A stretch of 64,000 nucleotides of DNA from Zopfochytrium polystomum (taxonomy: Eukaryota; Chytridiomycota; Chytridiomycetes; Chytridiales; Chytridiaceae): positions 124,001 to 188,000 of the forward strand of contig JAIVFJ010000004.1 in NCBI GenBank assembly GCA_025765615.1, given 5' to 3'. The first letter of the stretch is position 1. Each line of letters opens with the position of its first letter. A model generated the notes under the pieces. The model saw only the letters and a list, made by a program, of their open reading frames with translations. It did no database searches and was not told where the DNA came from. Below are positions 42,475 to 53,412 of this stretch, piece by piece. Both the position numbers and the translations under genes were made by a program.

Positions 42475-43685
42475 TGATGAAATCCCACCCAGGACTGGAG
42501 GGACTTGGTGTGTGTGGGGATGAAGAGAGAGAGAGAGAGAGAGAGAGCAGTGATGATGGAAAAGGGAGAGGAGTGAGAGGATGGAGAGAGGAGAGAGGAG
42601 TGAGTGGGCAGAGATGGAAGAGAGAGCAAATGGAGGAAGAGAGATTGGCTTGTTTTGCACTGGATTCTGTCAAAGCAGCAAGGAGGGGGGTTGGATTCCT
42701 TTTTCCTTGTTTGATCTCTGTGAGAGGTTGCTGCTTTTATACTCCTGCAGGTTGGAGCCATCAGAAAACAGAGGGAGCAGTGGGCTGCACAGAGCAGGCC
42801 ACAGAAATGAGATAAAACAGGCTGAGCACCAACCCCCATCCTGGGCTAAGTACCCATTCAGGGCTGAGTACCACCCAGGGCTGGGCATCACTCAGGGCTG
42901 AGTACCAGCCAGGGCTAAGTACCAGCCTGGGCTGAGCACCACCCAGGGCTGAGTACCAGCCTGGGCTGTGCACCACCCAGGGCTTAGTACCAGCCAGGGC
43001 TGAGTACCACCTTGGGCTGAGCACTTTGTCTGGGCTGAGTACCACCAGGAACCAATTTACAGCTTGTTTGAGAAACAGTTGCTTGTAAATTGGTTTGGTT
43101 GTTTCCAAATCAGGAAGCTTGTTTGGGAAACAAGCCGCTTTTTTCCTTGTTTTTAGAAATCCAATGATTGGTGCAATCTCTGGTGAGCTCAGTTTTTATC
43201 TCACTTTTAGAAATGCAGTGATTGGTGCAATCCCTGATTCCTAAATGCCTGTTGCATTGCTCAGATTGCACAGCACAGCAGGAAAGCTGGAATTCCAGAT
43301 CAGGAAGCGGAATTCCGGTGCAGAGAGAGGAATTCCAGATCAGGAAGCGGAATTCCGATGCAGAGAGCGGAATTCCGGAGCATTGGGCAGTGGTACACTG
43401 CTTCTGCATGCTTGCTGTGCTGTGTTACATGTGCAGAGTGCGTAGTTTGAGCGATTTTGTTCATGTTCTAATTGCATTGTTCCTACCGGTAGGATGAACA
43501 AAGCTAGAACAACAGCCGCCTTTGCCTATCTCTTTTTATTGAGAACAGATTAGCCCTTCCGAGCGCCCCATTCAAGTATTGAATCTACTGAGCCCTTCAA
43601 ACACCCCATCCAATGTGATTGGATGGAGTTCTCAAAGGGATCATCAGTAACGGGCGTAGTGTACCCCGTGGGTCGAATCTCAACA
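42475..43685 (-). mobile_element. Copia-3 5' LTR
   Basis: 1211 bp, longer than the 3' LTR because the internal minisatellite has extra units and a TTTTTCC duplication near 42700. The LTR pair is thus visibly diverged. Confidence 0.85.
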
Positions 43686-44464
43686 GCCTGGGCTGAGCAC
43701 CACCCAGGGCTGAGTACCAGCCTGGGCTGTGCACCACCCTGGGCTAAGTACCAGCCAGGGCTGAGTACCACCTTGGGCTGAGCACTTTGTCTGGGCTGAG
43801 TACCACCAGGAACCAATTTACAGCTTGTTTGAGAAACAGTTGCTTGTAAATTGGTTTGGTTGTTTCCAAATCTGGAAGCTTGTTTGGGAAACAAGCCGCT
43901 TTTTTCCTTGTTTTTAGAAATCCAATGATTGGTGCAATCTCTGGTGCTCAGTTTTTATCTCACTTTTAGAAATGCAGTGATTGATGCAATCCCTGATTCC
44001 TAAATGCCTGTTGCATTGCTCAGATTGCACAGCACAGCAGGAAAGCTGGAATTCCGGATCAGGGAGCGGAATTCCGATGCAGAGAGCGGAATTCCAGATC
44101 AGGAAGCGGAATTCCGATGCAGAGTGCGGAATTCCGGTGCAGAGAGCGGAATTCTTGAGTATGGGGCAGTGGTACACTGCTTCTGCATGCTTGCTGTGCT
44201 GTGTTACATGTGCAGAGTGCGTAGTTTGAGTGTTTTTGTGCATGTTCTAATTGCATTGTTCCTACCGGTAGGATGAACAAAGCTAGAACAACAGCCGCCT
44301 TTGCCTATCTCTTTTTATTGAGAACAGATTAGCCCTTCCGAGCGCCCCATTCAAGTATTGAATCTACTGAGCCCTTCAAACACCCCATCCAATGTGATTG
44401 GATGGAAATCTCAAAGGGATCATCAGTAACGGGCGTAGTGTACCCCGTGGGTCGAATCTCAACA
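43686..44464 (-). mobile_element. Copia-3 LTR fragment
   Basis: Starts inside the minisatellite (equivalent to 42925) and runs to the GAATCTCAACA end. It abuts the full LTR directly, with Copia-1 integrase on the other side. It marks a second Copia-3 insertion that recombined within the minisatellite. Confidence 0.85.
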
Positions 44465-45092
44465 ATGGGAAAGCAGAGCGAGCAGTTCGAACAGCCATGG
44501 ATGTCACACGATCTCTTCTAAGACATGCTGGTTCACCATGGTCATGGTGGGGATACGCGATTCGACATGCAGTTGATATCATCAATACACTTCCTGTCCT
44601 CAGCCGTGGATTACTATCTCCAGTTGAAACGCTTCTTGGATTCCCTCCATGCATCAGTCAATTCAGAGTTTTTGGCTCAGGATGTTTGTATCATATCACA
44701 GCAAAGGAACGTGGACAAACACATCAGTTTAAAAAGCTTGCAGAACGCGCCTGACCAGCAATTTACATTGGAAACATTGGTCGTTCCATTGCTCGTTTGA
44801 TTGACATCAGCACGGGTAGAGTAATCACTCATCGATTGGATGACCTTGTGGTTGCAGAAGACAGTTTCCCTCGCCTCAGCACCTCAGCAGCAGAGGATAT
44901 TGCTCAGGACCTCGTTCATCAGCTAACACCATCCTCAGCAAAGATGAACTTACATCAACTGAACAAAACATCACCAACCTTCTTCGTGAAGCCAATGTTC
45001 GCGTGGATCAATTCCCAGAACCAGGACCAGCAGTGGTAGCTGAACGACAACCTTCCACAGAACTAGCACCAAATGAACGTGAAGTGGTCCAG
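44465..45092 (+). pseudogene. Copia-1 integrase C-terminal part and linker
   Basis: Begins in the last integrase motif NGKAERAVRTAM (third acidic residue) and continues WSWWGYAIRHAVDIINTLP, SPVETLLGFPP, FRVFGSGCLYHI. TGA at 44752-44754 replaces a codon before PAIYIGNIGRS, and the frame shifts near 44935 into TSTEQNITNLLREANVRVDQ. The zinc finger and first two acidic residues are absent, lost where the Copia-3 LTRs recombined. Confidence 0.8.
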
Positions 45093-45600
45093 GTACGGCA
45101 GCGAAAGTGAATCGGATAATGATGTACAGCACGAAGTGTTGGAGGTGGCGGCACAACGGGTTGGACTCCGTGTTACCGCAATAAACGCCATCTCCAGTGG
45201 GCCTTACCTACGAGCACTAAAGCCGGGGGACCAATCGGATGAGTGAGGGCGGCGACCGGCTCTGTGACTGTAGGCGCACTCTCGGCTGGGAGTGACGTGG
45301 GTGGCGCAACCGAAGGCCCTGGGCCATACCGACCTGCGGGAGCTAGTGTGGCGTGGACCCAAGTCAGAAGGGATGGATGCCTGTTTGGGGAGCCCATTCC
45401 GTAAGGAACACCACCAGGGGAGATAGGTCCCTTGGCGCCTGACGTTACGCATGGGGGAAAGTGCGGAAGACGGGCTGTGGAGAGAGGAAGAGAAGGCTCT
45501 CTGGCACGGGGTGTCCCGAGCCGCATCGTGCAGAAGGCTCACCTGCCAATGATTTTTCTATTTCCTTTTTCTGCATCCTAATACTCACAAACTTCTCTGT
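45093..45600 (+). other. Conserved non-coding block in Copia-1 pol
   Basis: Interrupts pol between EREVVQ and the RT linker. It starts at a donor-like CAG/GTACGG (45091-45098) and shares with Copia-2 CAGCGAAAGTGAATCGGATAA, GGAGCCCATTCCG and the 3' GAGCCGCATCGTGCAGAAGGCTC hairpin region (45518-45541). It is followed by a T/C-rich stretch, CTAATAC, and TACTAAC (45608-45614). This could be a spliceosomal intron or a structured RNA. Not decidable by reading. Confidence 0.5.
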
Positions 45601-46720
45601 CATTTTACTAACACCACCAAAGCATACCCCCGATGACAAAACAATTGCTGAAACACCAACTAGAGACATACCGCCTCAAGCGCCACCACCAGAACCACCA
45701 CCACCGGAGCCTCCACCTACACATGTGCGCAAATCACCATGCAGCCCTACGCGCAGCCCATCTCCAAAACATACTCGATCTGGACATCTATATTTAACCA
45801 GTGTCAAATATCCAGACCCAGTAACACGCACTGAGGCCATGAGTGGAAAGTGGTTCAAAGAGTGGATAGCAGCAGAGCAAACAGAGATTGACGCTCTCAG
45901 AATGCTTGCAGCTTTCGAAGTCGTTGATCGACCCAAGAATGTCAATGTCGTGCAGAACAAATGGGTTTACAAGGTCAAGCTTCGACCGGACGGCAGCATT
46001 GAGCGCTTTCGCGCACGACTAGTGGCGAAGGGCTTTACACAGCGTCGTGGCGTTGATTTCTGGAACACTCACTCTCCTGTTGTTCGCATCAATAGTCTAC
46101 GATGGCTCCTTGCTATGACAGCCTCAAATGGTTGGGACACAGCCATGGTCGATATTAGCAATGCCTACCTCAACAGCAAACTTGATGTCCCCATCTACAT
46201 GGAGCAACCAGACGGCTACCGTTCGGATGGCAAGGTCTGGCTTTTGCACAAAGCTGTCAACGGTATCAAGCAAGTGGGGCGTTGTTGGTACCAGGAACTC
46301 ATTGGTGGTCTCAAGTCTGCCGGCTACCAACAAAGCGCAGCAGATCCGTGCATCCTCTTCAAGCGCACAAAGGAACGTATTATTTTCATTGCTATCTATG
46401 TCGATGATATTTGTTTCTTTGGGCGCACAGAGGAAATCACCTCTGCCATCAATTTGCTAAAATCCTTCTATAAGCTCCGCGAACTAGGTCATATCAAGAC
46501 CGTACTGAATATGGAAGTTCATCGAACACCAACTGGCATCTACTTGCATCAACAAGCTTACACCAAAGAGTTACTCCAACGCCATGCAGACCTAGTCAAT
46601 GGAAAGAAGACAGCAGTACTGCTCTCCCCAGTCCTCTCACTCTTCAACCTCGAGAAAATGATGAATCCACAGCAAATCAACAGCTCTACCAAGCAATCCT
46701 TGGTGGCATGGCATCAACTA
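45601..46720 (+). pseudogene. Copia-1 reverse transcriptase
   Basis: A proline-rich linker (PPQAPPPEPPPPEPPP) precedes a well-preserved RT: VQNKWVYKVKLRPDGSIERF, VDISNAYLNSKLD, HKAVNGIKQVGRCWY, AADPCILFKR and the catalytic IYVDDICFFG, then GHIKTVLNMEVHR. The frame is lost near 46700, before RNase H. Of the copia RTs here this has the longest continuous domain. Confidence 0.8.
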
Positions 46721-46721
46721 T

Positions 46722-47340
46722 TTGGCAACACACACAAGACCAGACTTGGCACCAGCAGTCTCATATCTTGGCGCCTTCAGCAAGGACCCAAGCAAACACC
46801 ACTTGCAGGTCCTCATTCGAGTCCTTCAATATATCAATGGTACACGTGAGTATGGTTTGCTTTATTCCAACACAGGGTCTGGAATTTTCGGCTACTCGGA
46901 TGCTGCTCATGGAGTTCATGCTGATGGGAAATCACAACTTGGCTACTTCGTTTTGTTTGGAAATACTGCTATCAGCTGGGCATCAACTCGCAGTCCTACA
47001 GTTATGCTGTCACCTCAGCAAGCAGAATATGTTGCAGTCTCAGAGCTAGGAAGAGAACTGGAGGCCATCTCACAACAGCACACAGCACTTATGCTCCCAT
47101 CCCCAACTCCTATTCCAATCTATACTGACAACCAAGGCGTTATCAATTTGAGCTCAAACGATCTCTACACTAATAGGTCAAAACATATTCTGGTTAAGTA
47201 TCACTATATCAGGGAACTGGTTGATTGACAAGTGATTCGACTGGAATGGATTCATGGTGGCGAGCAACCAGCAGATTATCTTACAAAATCATTACCAGCT
47301 GCTTTAGGTGCTTACCATCTTAGTCATATTGGTCTTTGTC
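46722..47340 (+). pseudogene. Copia-1 RNase H
   Basis: THTRPDLAPAVSYLGAF, FGYSDAAHGVHADGKSQLG with the catalytic Asp present, VMLSPQQAEYVAVSELGRE and IYTDNQGVINLSSNDLYT. An in-frame TGA at 47226-47228 precedes the C-terminal QVIRLEWIHGGEQPADYLTKSL. Confidence 0.8.
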
Positions 47341-47623
47341 GTGTGCCTTAGTTTCTGTCCCCTTTCTTTATTTATATTGCATCCTCTTTCTCCTTTCTCT
47401 TTCTTGCCCTTCTTCGTCTTCTGCATTGCTTCTTATATTCCTGCATTCAAGCTTCTTTGCTCTCCATCTACAAATTTCATATGGGCATTCTTTTCTTATT
47501 GTTCTGCCACCTGGTGGCCAGTCATACCTGTTTATTGCTTTTCCTTAACCAGTGTACGGTTTCCTTACGTTGCCTATGGCGTAAGGTTTTCCTCCGTGCT
47601 GGCCCTTTTGCTCCTGCCCACAG

Positions 47624-47635
47624 CTTAGGGGGGAG
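47624..47635 (+). promoter_or_regulatory. Polypurine tract, Copia-1
   Basis: CTTAGGGGGGAG abuts the 3' LTR. Confidence 0.85.
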
Positions 47636-47881
47636 TGTTAGATTTTGGGTTTTTGCAGTAAGCAGTGTGCAGGAGCAACACCTCACACTGTGGTGCATGG
47701 GAGCACCAACTGTGATGAGGATTTGGTGCATTTTTTGTCACCTGGTCTTTGTCACAATTTTGTATAAAGCCAAACAGCATACATTGTACAACAGTCTCCC
47801 ATCTCAGCTTCACCATCACAAGAGAGTAGTCCACCAGAGTAGTTCACCACCATCCACAATCAGCAGCAGTCATATCTTTCA
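47636..47881 (+). mobile_element. Copia-1 3' LTR
   Basis: 246 bp; differs from the 5' LTR copies by AC for GG in CATTGTACAACAG and A for T near the end. Followed by TCGGA (47882-47886). Confidence 0.9.
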
Positions 47882-48729
47882 TCGGATAACAGTGTACAGC
47901 TCTGGTGTTGGAGGTGACAGCACAACAGTTTTGATTCTCTGCTACTGCAATTAATGTCACCTCCAGTGGGCCTTACTGGGAGCACTATAGGCATGACTGA
48001 GGAAAGCTGGACCGATGTGGCAGACCAGCAATGTAAATCAACCGAAGGCCTACAAACACCAAAGTCCCAGCTCGTAGGCTGGTGTGGCCCGGACCTGTGT
48101 CAGAGGAGGTCAGGGTGCCCACTCTGCAAGGAGTACCAACCAGGAGACAGTATTCTCCTGATGTGCCTGGGCGAGATGCAGGGGATAGCGTTGAAGGCAA
48201 GCTGTGTATGGGGGAGTGGTCACCTTGCCTCATAGGGTACTGGGGGGAGCCCCGACCAGCATCGTGCGGAATAATTTTTTATCCTTGCTTTCTTTTGTGT
48301 GTTGGATATCTGAGAGTTTATAAACTAATTCCTTCAAAGTCTCTTCAAGACAAAATAATGGCAGACATACCCACCACTAGGTTTTGTCCTTCTCACAAAA
48401 CAAACATGACCTCCTTAATTAGGTGTGTGCCACAAGCTTCTCCACCTCAAGAACCACCTCCACCAGAACCACCTCCTCATCACCAACATTACGTTCACCA
48501 TCACCTGACAGCCAAGCAAGCATTTGTCGGCAGCCTTTGAAGTTATTGAACAACCCACCAACGTCAACACAATCTGGAACTAATGGGTCTACAAGGTCAA
48601 ACTTTGTGAAGACAGCAGCATTGAGTGCTTCCATGCACGGCTCTTCATGGCTAAGTCCCCACTTAGTGTCATTGCATTTATGTTCAGAATACTCACTCAC
48701 CTCGTGTCTGCCCACAGCTTAGGGGGGAG
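47882..48729 (+). pseudogene. Copia-H 3' half: non-coding block and RT trace
   Basis: Continues the conserved block (47882-48270) from the Copia-1 target site. A proline-rich linker trace (about 48440-48480) and an RT trace (FEVIEQPTNVN, about 48536-48570) follow. The rest of pol is deleted: polypurine tract CTTAGGGGGGAG is at 48718-48729. Confidence 0.65.
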
Positions 48730-48866
48730 TGTTAGATTTTGGGGTTTTGCGGTAAGCAGTGTGCAGGAGCAACAGCTGCCACTGTGGTGCATGGGTGCAC
48801 CAACTGTGATGAGGACTTTCAGAGTAGTTCACCACCATCCACAAACAGCAGCTGTCAATTCTTTCA
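48730..48866 (+). mobile_element. Copia-H 3' LTR (deleted form)
   Basis: 137 bp with the same TGTTAGATTTTGGG start and TTCTTTCA end as Copia-1, but the middle, including the segment complementary to the primer site, is missing. Confidence 0.75.
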
Positions 48867-48923
48867 CTACCCATATCCAGTCCCTCAGTCACACCAGTAG
48901 TGTTATGAATCAGGGGTGGTGAC

Positions 48924-50591
48924 ATCACTAACCTCCGTCCAATCAGCCTCTGCGAACTTGCTGCCAAAGTTGTTCAATCCATCTGTCTTTCTCGTATCTC
49001 TTCCATCCTCTCTTCTCACAATGTACTCCTTGGTCGCAACTTCTCTGCCCTACCTGGCTCTTCTCCTGACCCGCCTCTCCACCTGGTACGCTACGCCCTT
49101 GACCTTGCCCATTCCACTAAACAGCCCTTATACCTTCTCCTCAACGACATTAAGAAAGCTTTTGACAGTGCCCCTGTTGCTGGCCTCATTGCCTCCTGGG
49201 AACGTATTCACCTCCCCTCTTCTTATGTTCGCATGCGTGTCAATTCCCAACGTCGTTTTCGTTCCTCTGTCATCACAGCTTTTGGCCCATCCCCTTCCTT
49301 CCCCATTGGCACTATGATTCAGCAAGGCTCCCTTGAGGGACCCCTTGATTGGCGTATCGTTTGGGACCCTGTTCTTTGCGTTCTTGATCGCTGTACCACC
49401 GGTTTCATTTTCTCAGTTCCCACCCCTCGTAACTTCCCTGTCCAATTCTTCAACCCCCCCACCCCCTGTCTCTGTTACTGGCTTTGCCCTTGTCGACGAC
49501 ACCAACACCCTCTCCAGCACCCTGGAGGATCTGCAGCTTCAGGCCGACCTCCTCTTTGAGTACCAGTCACATAACGACATCGAGTCTAACACCAAGAAAA
49601 TCTTCATCTCCGCCGTCAACACCCCGCGATCAGCACCTACCACCATCAACTGGGGCACCACAGTCCTTCCCATCCACCCCCAAGCACAACCTTTCGACAC
49701 CTAGGCAACTACTTCACAGCAGACAGTATGAGCTCAACAGCACGGCAGCAAATCCTTTCCACCACCACCAATTTCCTCGACATTATCAAACACAAAAAGA
49801 TGAGTGACAAAATTGCTTCTTACCTCATCCGTAACGTTCTCCTCCCACGTGTCCGCTTTCTGTGGAAAACTGCCATTCTCCCCTGTACTTTCCTCAACAA
49901 CCTCACCACACTCTGTCGCAAAACCTTCAAACGCCTGGTTGGCTACTGCACCTCTTTTCCCAATGCCCTCCTCCATCACCCCATGACCCATAACTTCCCT
50001 GACTTTTACAATGAATACTGCTCTGACATGATTGTTGACCTCAACTCTTGCTTGAACTCCCCCTCTCTCATTGGCCACATAAGCCGTATCATGATGCACC
50101 GCCTCCAACTTGACCTGGCCTCTGGAACTCCAGTTTTCTCACATCCCTTACCCTTGTCCCAGCCAAAAAAACACTTCACCAAGTCTCTCATTCCCATCCT
50201 TTTTAACCAACAAACATCCTTCCAATACTCTGGTCCACCCCTATTTTCTGTTCATGCTCACTCCATCAACTCATTAGTTCCTTGGCATATTTTTCTCAAA
50301 GTGCTTCCCACTCTCCGTTCACACTCAGTCTTCTTTTTTGAACAACTTTTTGACCTCCGCCTCACCAGTCCTTCTTACAAAGACAGCTCTCTCCCTGACA
50401 AACTCTGTGAAGTGTACCACATCATTAAGACCTTTATTTTTGCTGCTCCCACCTTTGGCTCTCCAGTCTTTTACCACAGCCCTCCTGATGGTCCTCTTTA
50501 CAATCCCTTTTACCCATCTTCTTTGGATCCCCTTCACCATCCCCCCCTTGCTCGTGGCAGTTTTTTCCATCTGATGACCCCACCACTGTGA
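48924..50591 (+). pseudogene. LINE (non-LTR) reverse transcriptase fragment
   Basis: With frameshifts: DITNLRPISLCELAAKVVQ, LLLNDIKKAFDSAPVAGL (motif A), MIQQGSLEGPL, GFALVDDTNTLS (motif C, normally F/YADD), and then a 287-codon frame (49728-50591) corresponding to the region after the palm (KIASYLIRNVLLPRVRFLW). No endonuclease or start is present; the element is 5'-truncated, as is usual for LINEs. 48901-48912 is TGTTATGAATCA, identical to the chromovirus LTR start. Confidence 0.8.
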
Positions 50592-51762
50592 GACTATACT
50601 CATTCCTTTGACCCTGGGATCTGGGCCCTAGAGTGAGGGAAAGCAAATAATAGGCTAAAACTAACTTTATTGGGCTGTTGTCTAGGGGGTGTTTCAACCC
50701 TACTACTTGCCTAGTCCACGAAGTATCCCTACTGATCTGTCTAACAGGGGTCTCAAACACAAAGAATGAACATTCAGAGGGACAATCCTCTGAAGGATCG
50801 GTGCTGGAGCACTTATTACTTGTGGGGCTGATACGAGGGGAAATGGAAGGGCACTCCTGAGGGCGCAACACAACCGCAGAACAAAGAAAGAGAAGAGGGA
50901 AACAGGGGTTTTTATCTCAGGAACCTAATCTCAAATACAACAGGAGCGGTTAATAGCGACGGGACGGACAGGGCGCGACCTAGCGCCCCTCGTCGCAGAC
51001 GGTGCTGCAGGAACCCTCGTCGTTGCCAGCGATGGGGGGGAGAGAGAGAAGGGAGTCGACTTTGTAGGGGTCAGAAGGTTGCCAGCAGGGAACTAGCACG
51101 CAGAAACACCTGCGATTGTACACGCACCCTGCTGGGCTGCGTCGGCACGACCACTCGACCAATGGGCTTTATCGCATCGCACTCGTACTCACACATCTCA
51201 CCCTCACAGCAATAGGACCAAGGCAGGCGCTTGTAGATCGAACTCTCAGGTGTCGGGGGCCGCACCGGGCACAGCCACCAACACCCTCACGGGGACAGGA
51301 AGGTTGGGGACAACGATGCCGTCGTCGTCACCACCACCACCACCGTCATCGCGGCGGGCAAGCGCCAGGGATCCTCACTCCAACACAGAGCCAGCAATGT
51401 CACACAGTCGCTGGTGGGGCCAGCTGCATTCCACACCCACGGCCCCTTAAGAGGAGCCCTACAAAGGGACCATGTACACACCCGGGTGTGTACCATCTCT
51501 CACTACCCTCACCTTTGTGAGCCAGATGGATTTGAAGGGACTCTGTATTGGTGCCAATGGACAGAAATCAGATTGAAGAAAAAAAGGAAAAAGAGAAATG
51601 GCCCAAAAACAGAGAGAGAGAAAATTGACAAGTCAACCCCTGACTTGGAGCATCCACCACAAATGCTCTAAGTCCCCCCAACCCTATGCGTATATGTAAA
51701 AGTGCCGAAAATAAATAATAAATTAGGCGGGCTTGAGGTACAGCCTGTCAGGCACCCCATCC
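50592..51762. other. Intergenic, no supported gene
   Basis: 1.17 kb with several short frames and no recognisable domain. On the minus strand CCCAATAAAGTTAG (about 50675) is a poly(A)-like signal. A 20-bp perfect palindrome lies at 51474-51493. It probably contains decayed mobile DNA. It continues at 56680 after the chromovirus. Confidence 0.4.
51474..51493. repeat. Perfect 20-bp palindrome
   Basis: GTACACACCC followed directly by GGGTGTGTAC. Confidence 0.9.
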
Positions 51763-52075
51763 TGTCAGGAACATGGCAGGACAAGGCAAGGCAAGGCAGA
51801 GAAGGAACTGAGAGGAGTGATGATTGTATTGGAAACAATAATTCACTTGAGGGATGGGACAGGTCCCCCATCCCCCTTTTATACCTTTTGAGAGTGTTCC
51901 TTGTCAAGACTCAAAGAAAGTTCCAGAAAGAGCAATTAGTAATACGATGATACCAATGATACCAATGACAACAAGACAAGTCAGGAAAGCAAAGAAGGTT
52001 CCAGAAGGTTCCACAAGGTTCCATGAAGGAATGTTCTAGAAGGTTCCAGAGGTTTCCAGAGGGTGATTCATAACA
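51763..52075 (-). mobile_element. Chromovirus 3' LTR
   Basis: 313 bp, TGTTATGAATCACC...CATGTTCCTGACA on the minus strand. Contains TATAAAAG and a series of AAGGTTCC-type short repeats. Confidence 0.9.
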
Positions 52076-53412
52076 TCATCTCCCCCTTTTAGGCCTCTTC
52101 TGCAACTTGGTGGGGTACCTGGTCTTGAACTTGAGCAGAAGGTCTTGGCAGTGAGTGAGGTTTGACTCAGGTTCCCAGGTGTCGTCAGCATCTGAGTAAC
52201 CTTTCCACTTAACAAGGAACTTGGGTGTCCTTCCAAACCACTTGGCATCCAAGATTTGTTCAACCTCAAATTCCTCTTCACCTTCTACCTCAACTGGAGG
52301 AGGAGGAGGAACAACTCTGCCTGGAATGGAATTGGCCACAAACTTCTCCAAAAGGCTGACATGGAAAACTGGGTGGATCTTCATGGATGCAGGGAGATCC
52401 AGCTTGAAGGTGACTGGATTGATTTGCTCCAAGATCTTGAAAGGTCCCAACTTGAGGTTGTCTCGCTTGGGACTTGGTCTTTTGGTCTGCAAGTTCTTCC
52501 TCACAAGCCAAACTTGCTGACCCACAGCAAGGTCATGGTCCATTCTGTGAGTGTTGGCAAATCTTGAGGCATCTTCTTGGGCTTGCTTCAGGGTGGAGTC
52601 CAGGAAGGTGCTGATGATCTTGAGCTTATGCAAGTGTGAAGCCACAGCAGGAGCTTGGACATTGGATAGGGTCTCTTGTCCCAGAAGATCTCCTCTTGGA
52701 TTTAAGCCATAGGTTGCAAAGAAAGGAGATGGCTGGGTGCTTGAGTGGAGAGAATTGTTGAGAGCAAATTCTGCCATCGGAAGGAGGGTGGGCCAATCAT
52801 CCTGTTGATAGCTGACATAGCACCTCAAATACTGCTCCAGAGTCTGGTTTGTTCTTTCTGTTTGTCCATCAGTTTGAGGGTGATAAGCAGTTGACAGTTG
52901 AGACTTGATTCCAAGGGCTGCTGTGAGTGCTTTCCAAAATTGAGATCTGAACTGTGGTCCTCTGTCACTGACGATTGACTGAGGCAGCCCATGGAGCCTG
53001 AATATGTGCTGCAAAAACAGGTCTGCTGTTCCTTGTGCATCTATATTCTCAGTCCAGGGGATAAAATGGGCCAACTTTATCCTTCTGCAGATGACAACAA
53101 GGATAGAGTCAAATCCATGGGATGGGGGCAGTTTCACAATGAAGTCCATGGATATTGATGACCAAGGGCTGATGGCAATTGGGAGGGGCTCCAGAAGTCC
53201 ATAGGGCTTGTGTCTGCTGGATTTGTTTCTTTGACAGGTTTCACAGCTGCTGACATAGTTCTTGATGTACTTCCTCATGCCTGGCCAGTAGAAGTCTCTG
53301 GAAACAAGCTCATATGTCTTGTGCTCTCCTGGGTGTCCAGCTGTTGCTGTGAGATTCCTAATCTCACTGATCATGGTCTTAACTGGGGTCTCCCTAAAAG
53401 CTCTTCCCCAGT
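52076..53412 (-). CDS. Chromovirus integrase with chromodomain
   Basis: An intact frame of at least 432 codons from 53374, open to about 53412. HHCC finger (GHPGEHKT, CETCQRNK), catalytic residues in ISMDFIVKLP, IVSDRGPQF and DGQTERTNQTLEQYL, a GPY/F-type module (LGPFKILEQINPVTFKL), and a C-terminal chromodomain (VEQILDAKW, KFLVKWKGYSDADDTWEP). Integrase inserts the cDNA; the chromodomain typically directs insertion to modified chromatin. Its aromatic cage residues (Y/W/W) appear present. The stop lies just before the LTR, and the N-terminal join to RT is lost. Confidence 0.9.

Larger units (their letters stand above)
35687..43685 (-). mobile_element. Copia-3 retrotransposon, nearly complete
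   Basis: Minus-strand Ty1/copia element with LTRs 42475-43685 (5') and 35687-36875 (3') and internal region 36876-42474 in the order gag-protease-integrase-RT-RNase H. The flanks do not form a target duplication (TGCAT left, GCCTG right) and a further LTR fragment abuts the right end, so the boundaries were rearranged after insertion. A single in-frame TGA and one RT deletion inactivate it. Confidence 0.85.
4630..47881 (+). mobile_element. Copia-1 retrotransposon (composite, 43 kb)
   Basis: The outer LTRs (4630-4875 and 47636-47881, both 246 bp, TGTTAG...TTTCA) are flanked by TCGGA on both sides (4625-4629 and 47882-47886). An empty-site-like sequence, AATCGGATAA, exists in related elements (e.g. 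around 11232). The two LTRs differ at three positions that I noticed. A Copia-2 insertion, two extra gag-containing tandem units and a nearly complete Copia-3 element now separate the ends. The part of the integrase that carries the zinc finger and first two acidic residues is missing, and the pol has several frameshifts and stops, so the element is not autonomous. Confidence 0.8.
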
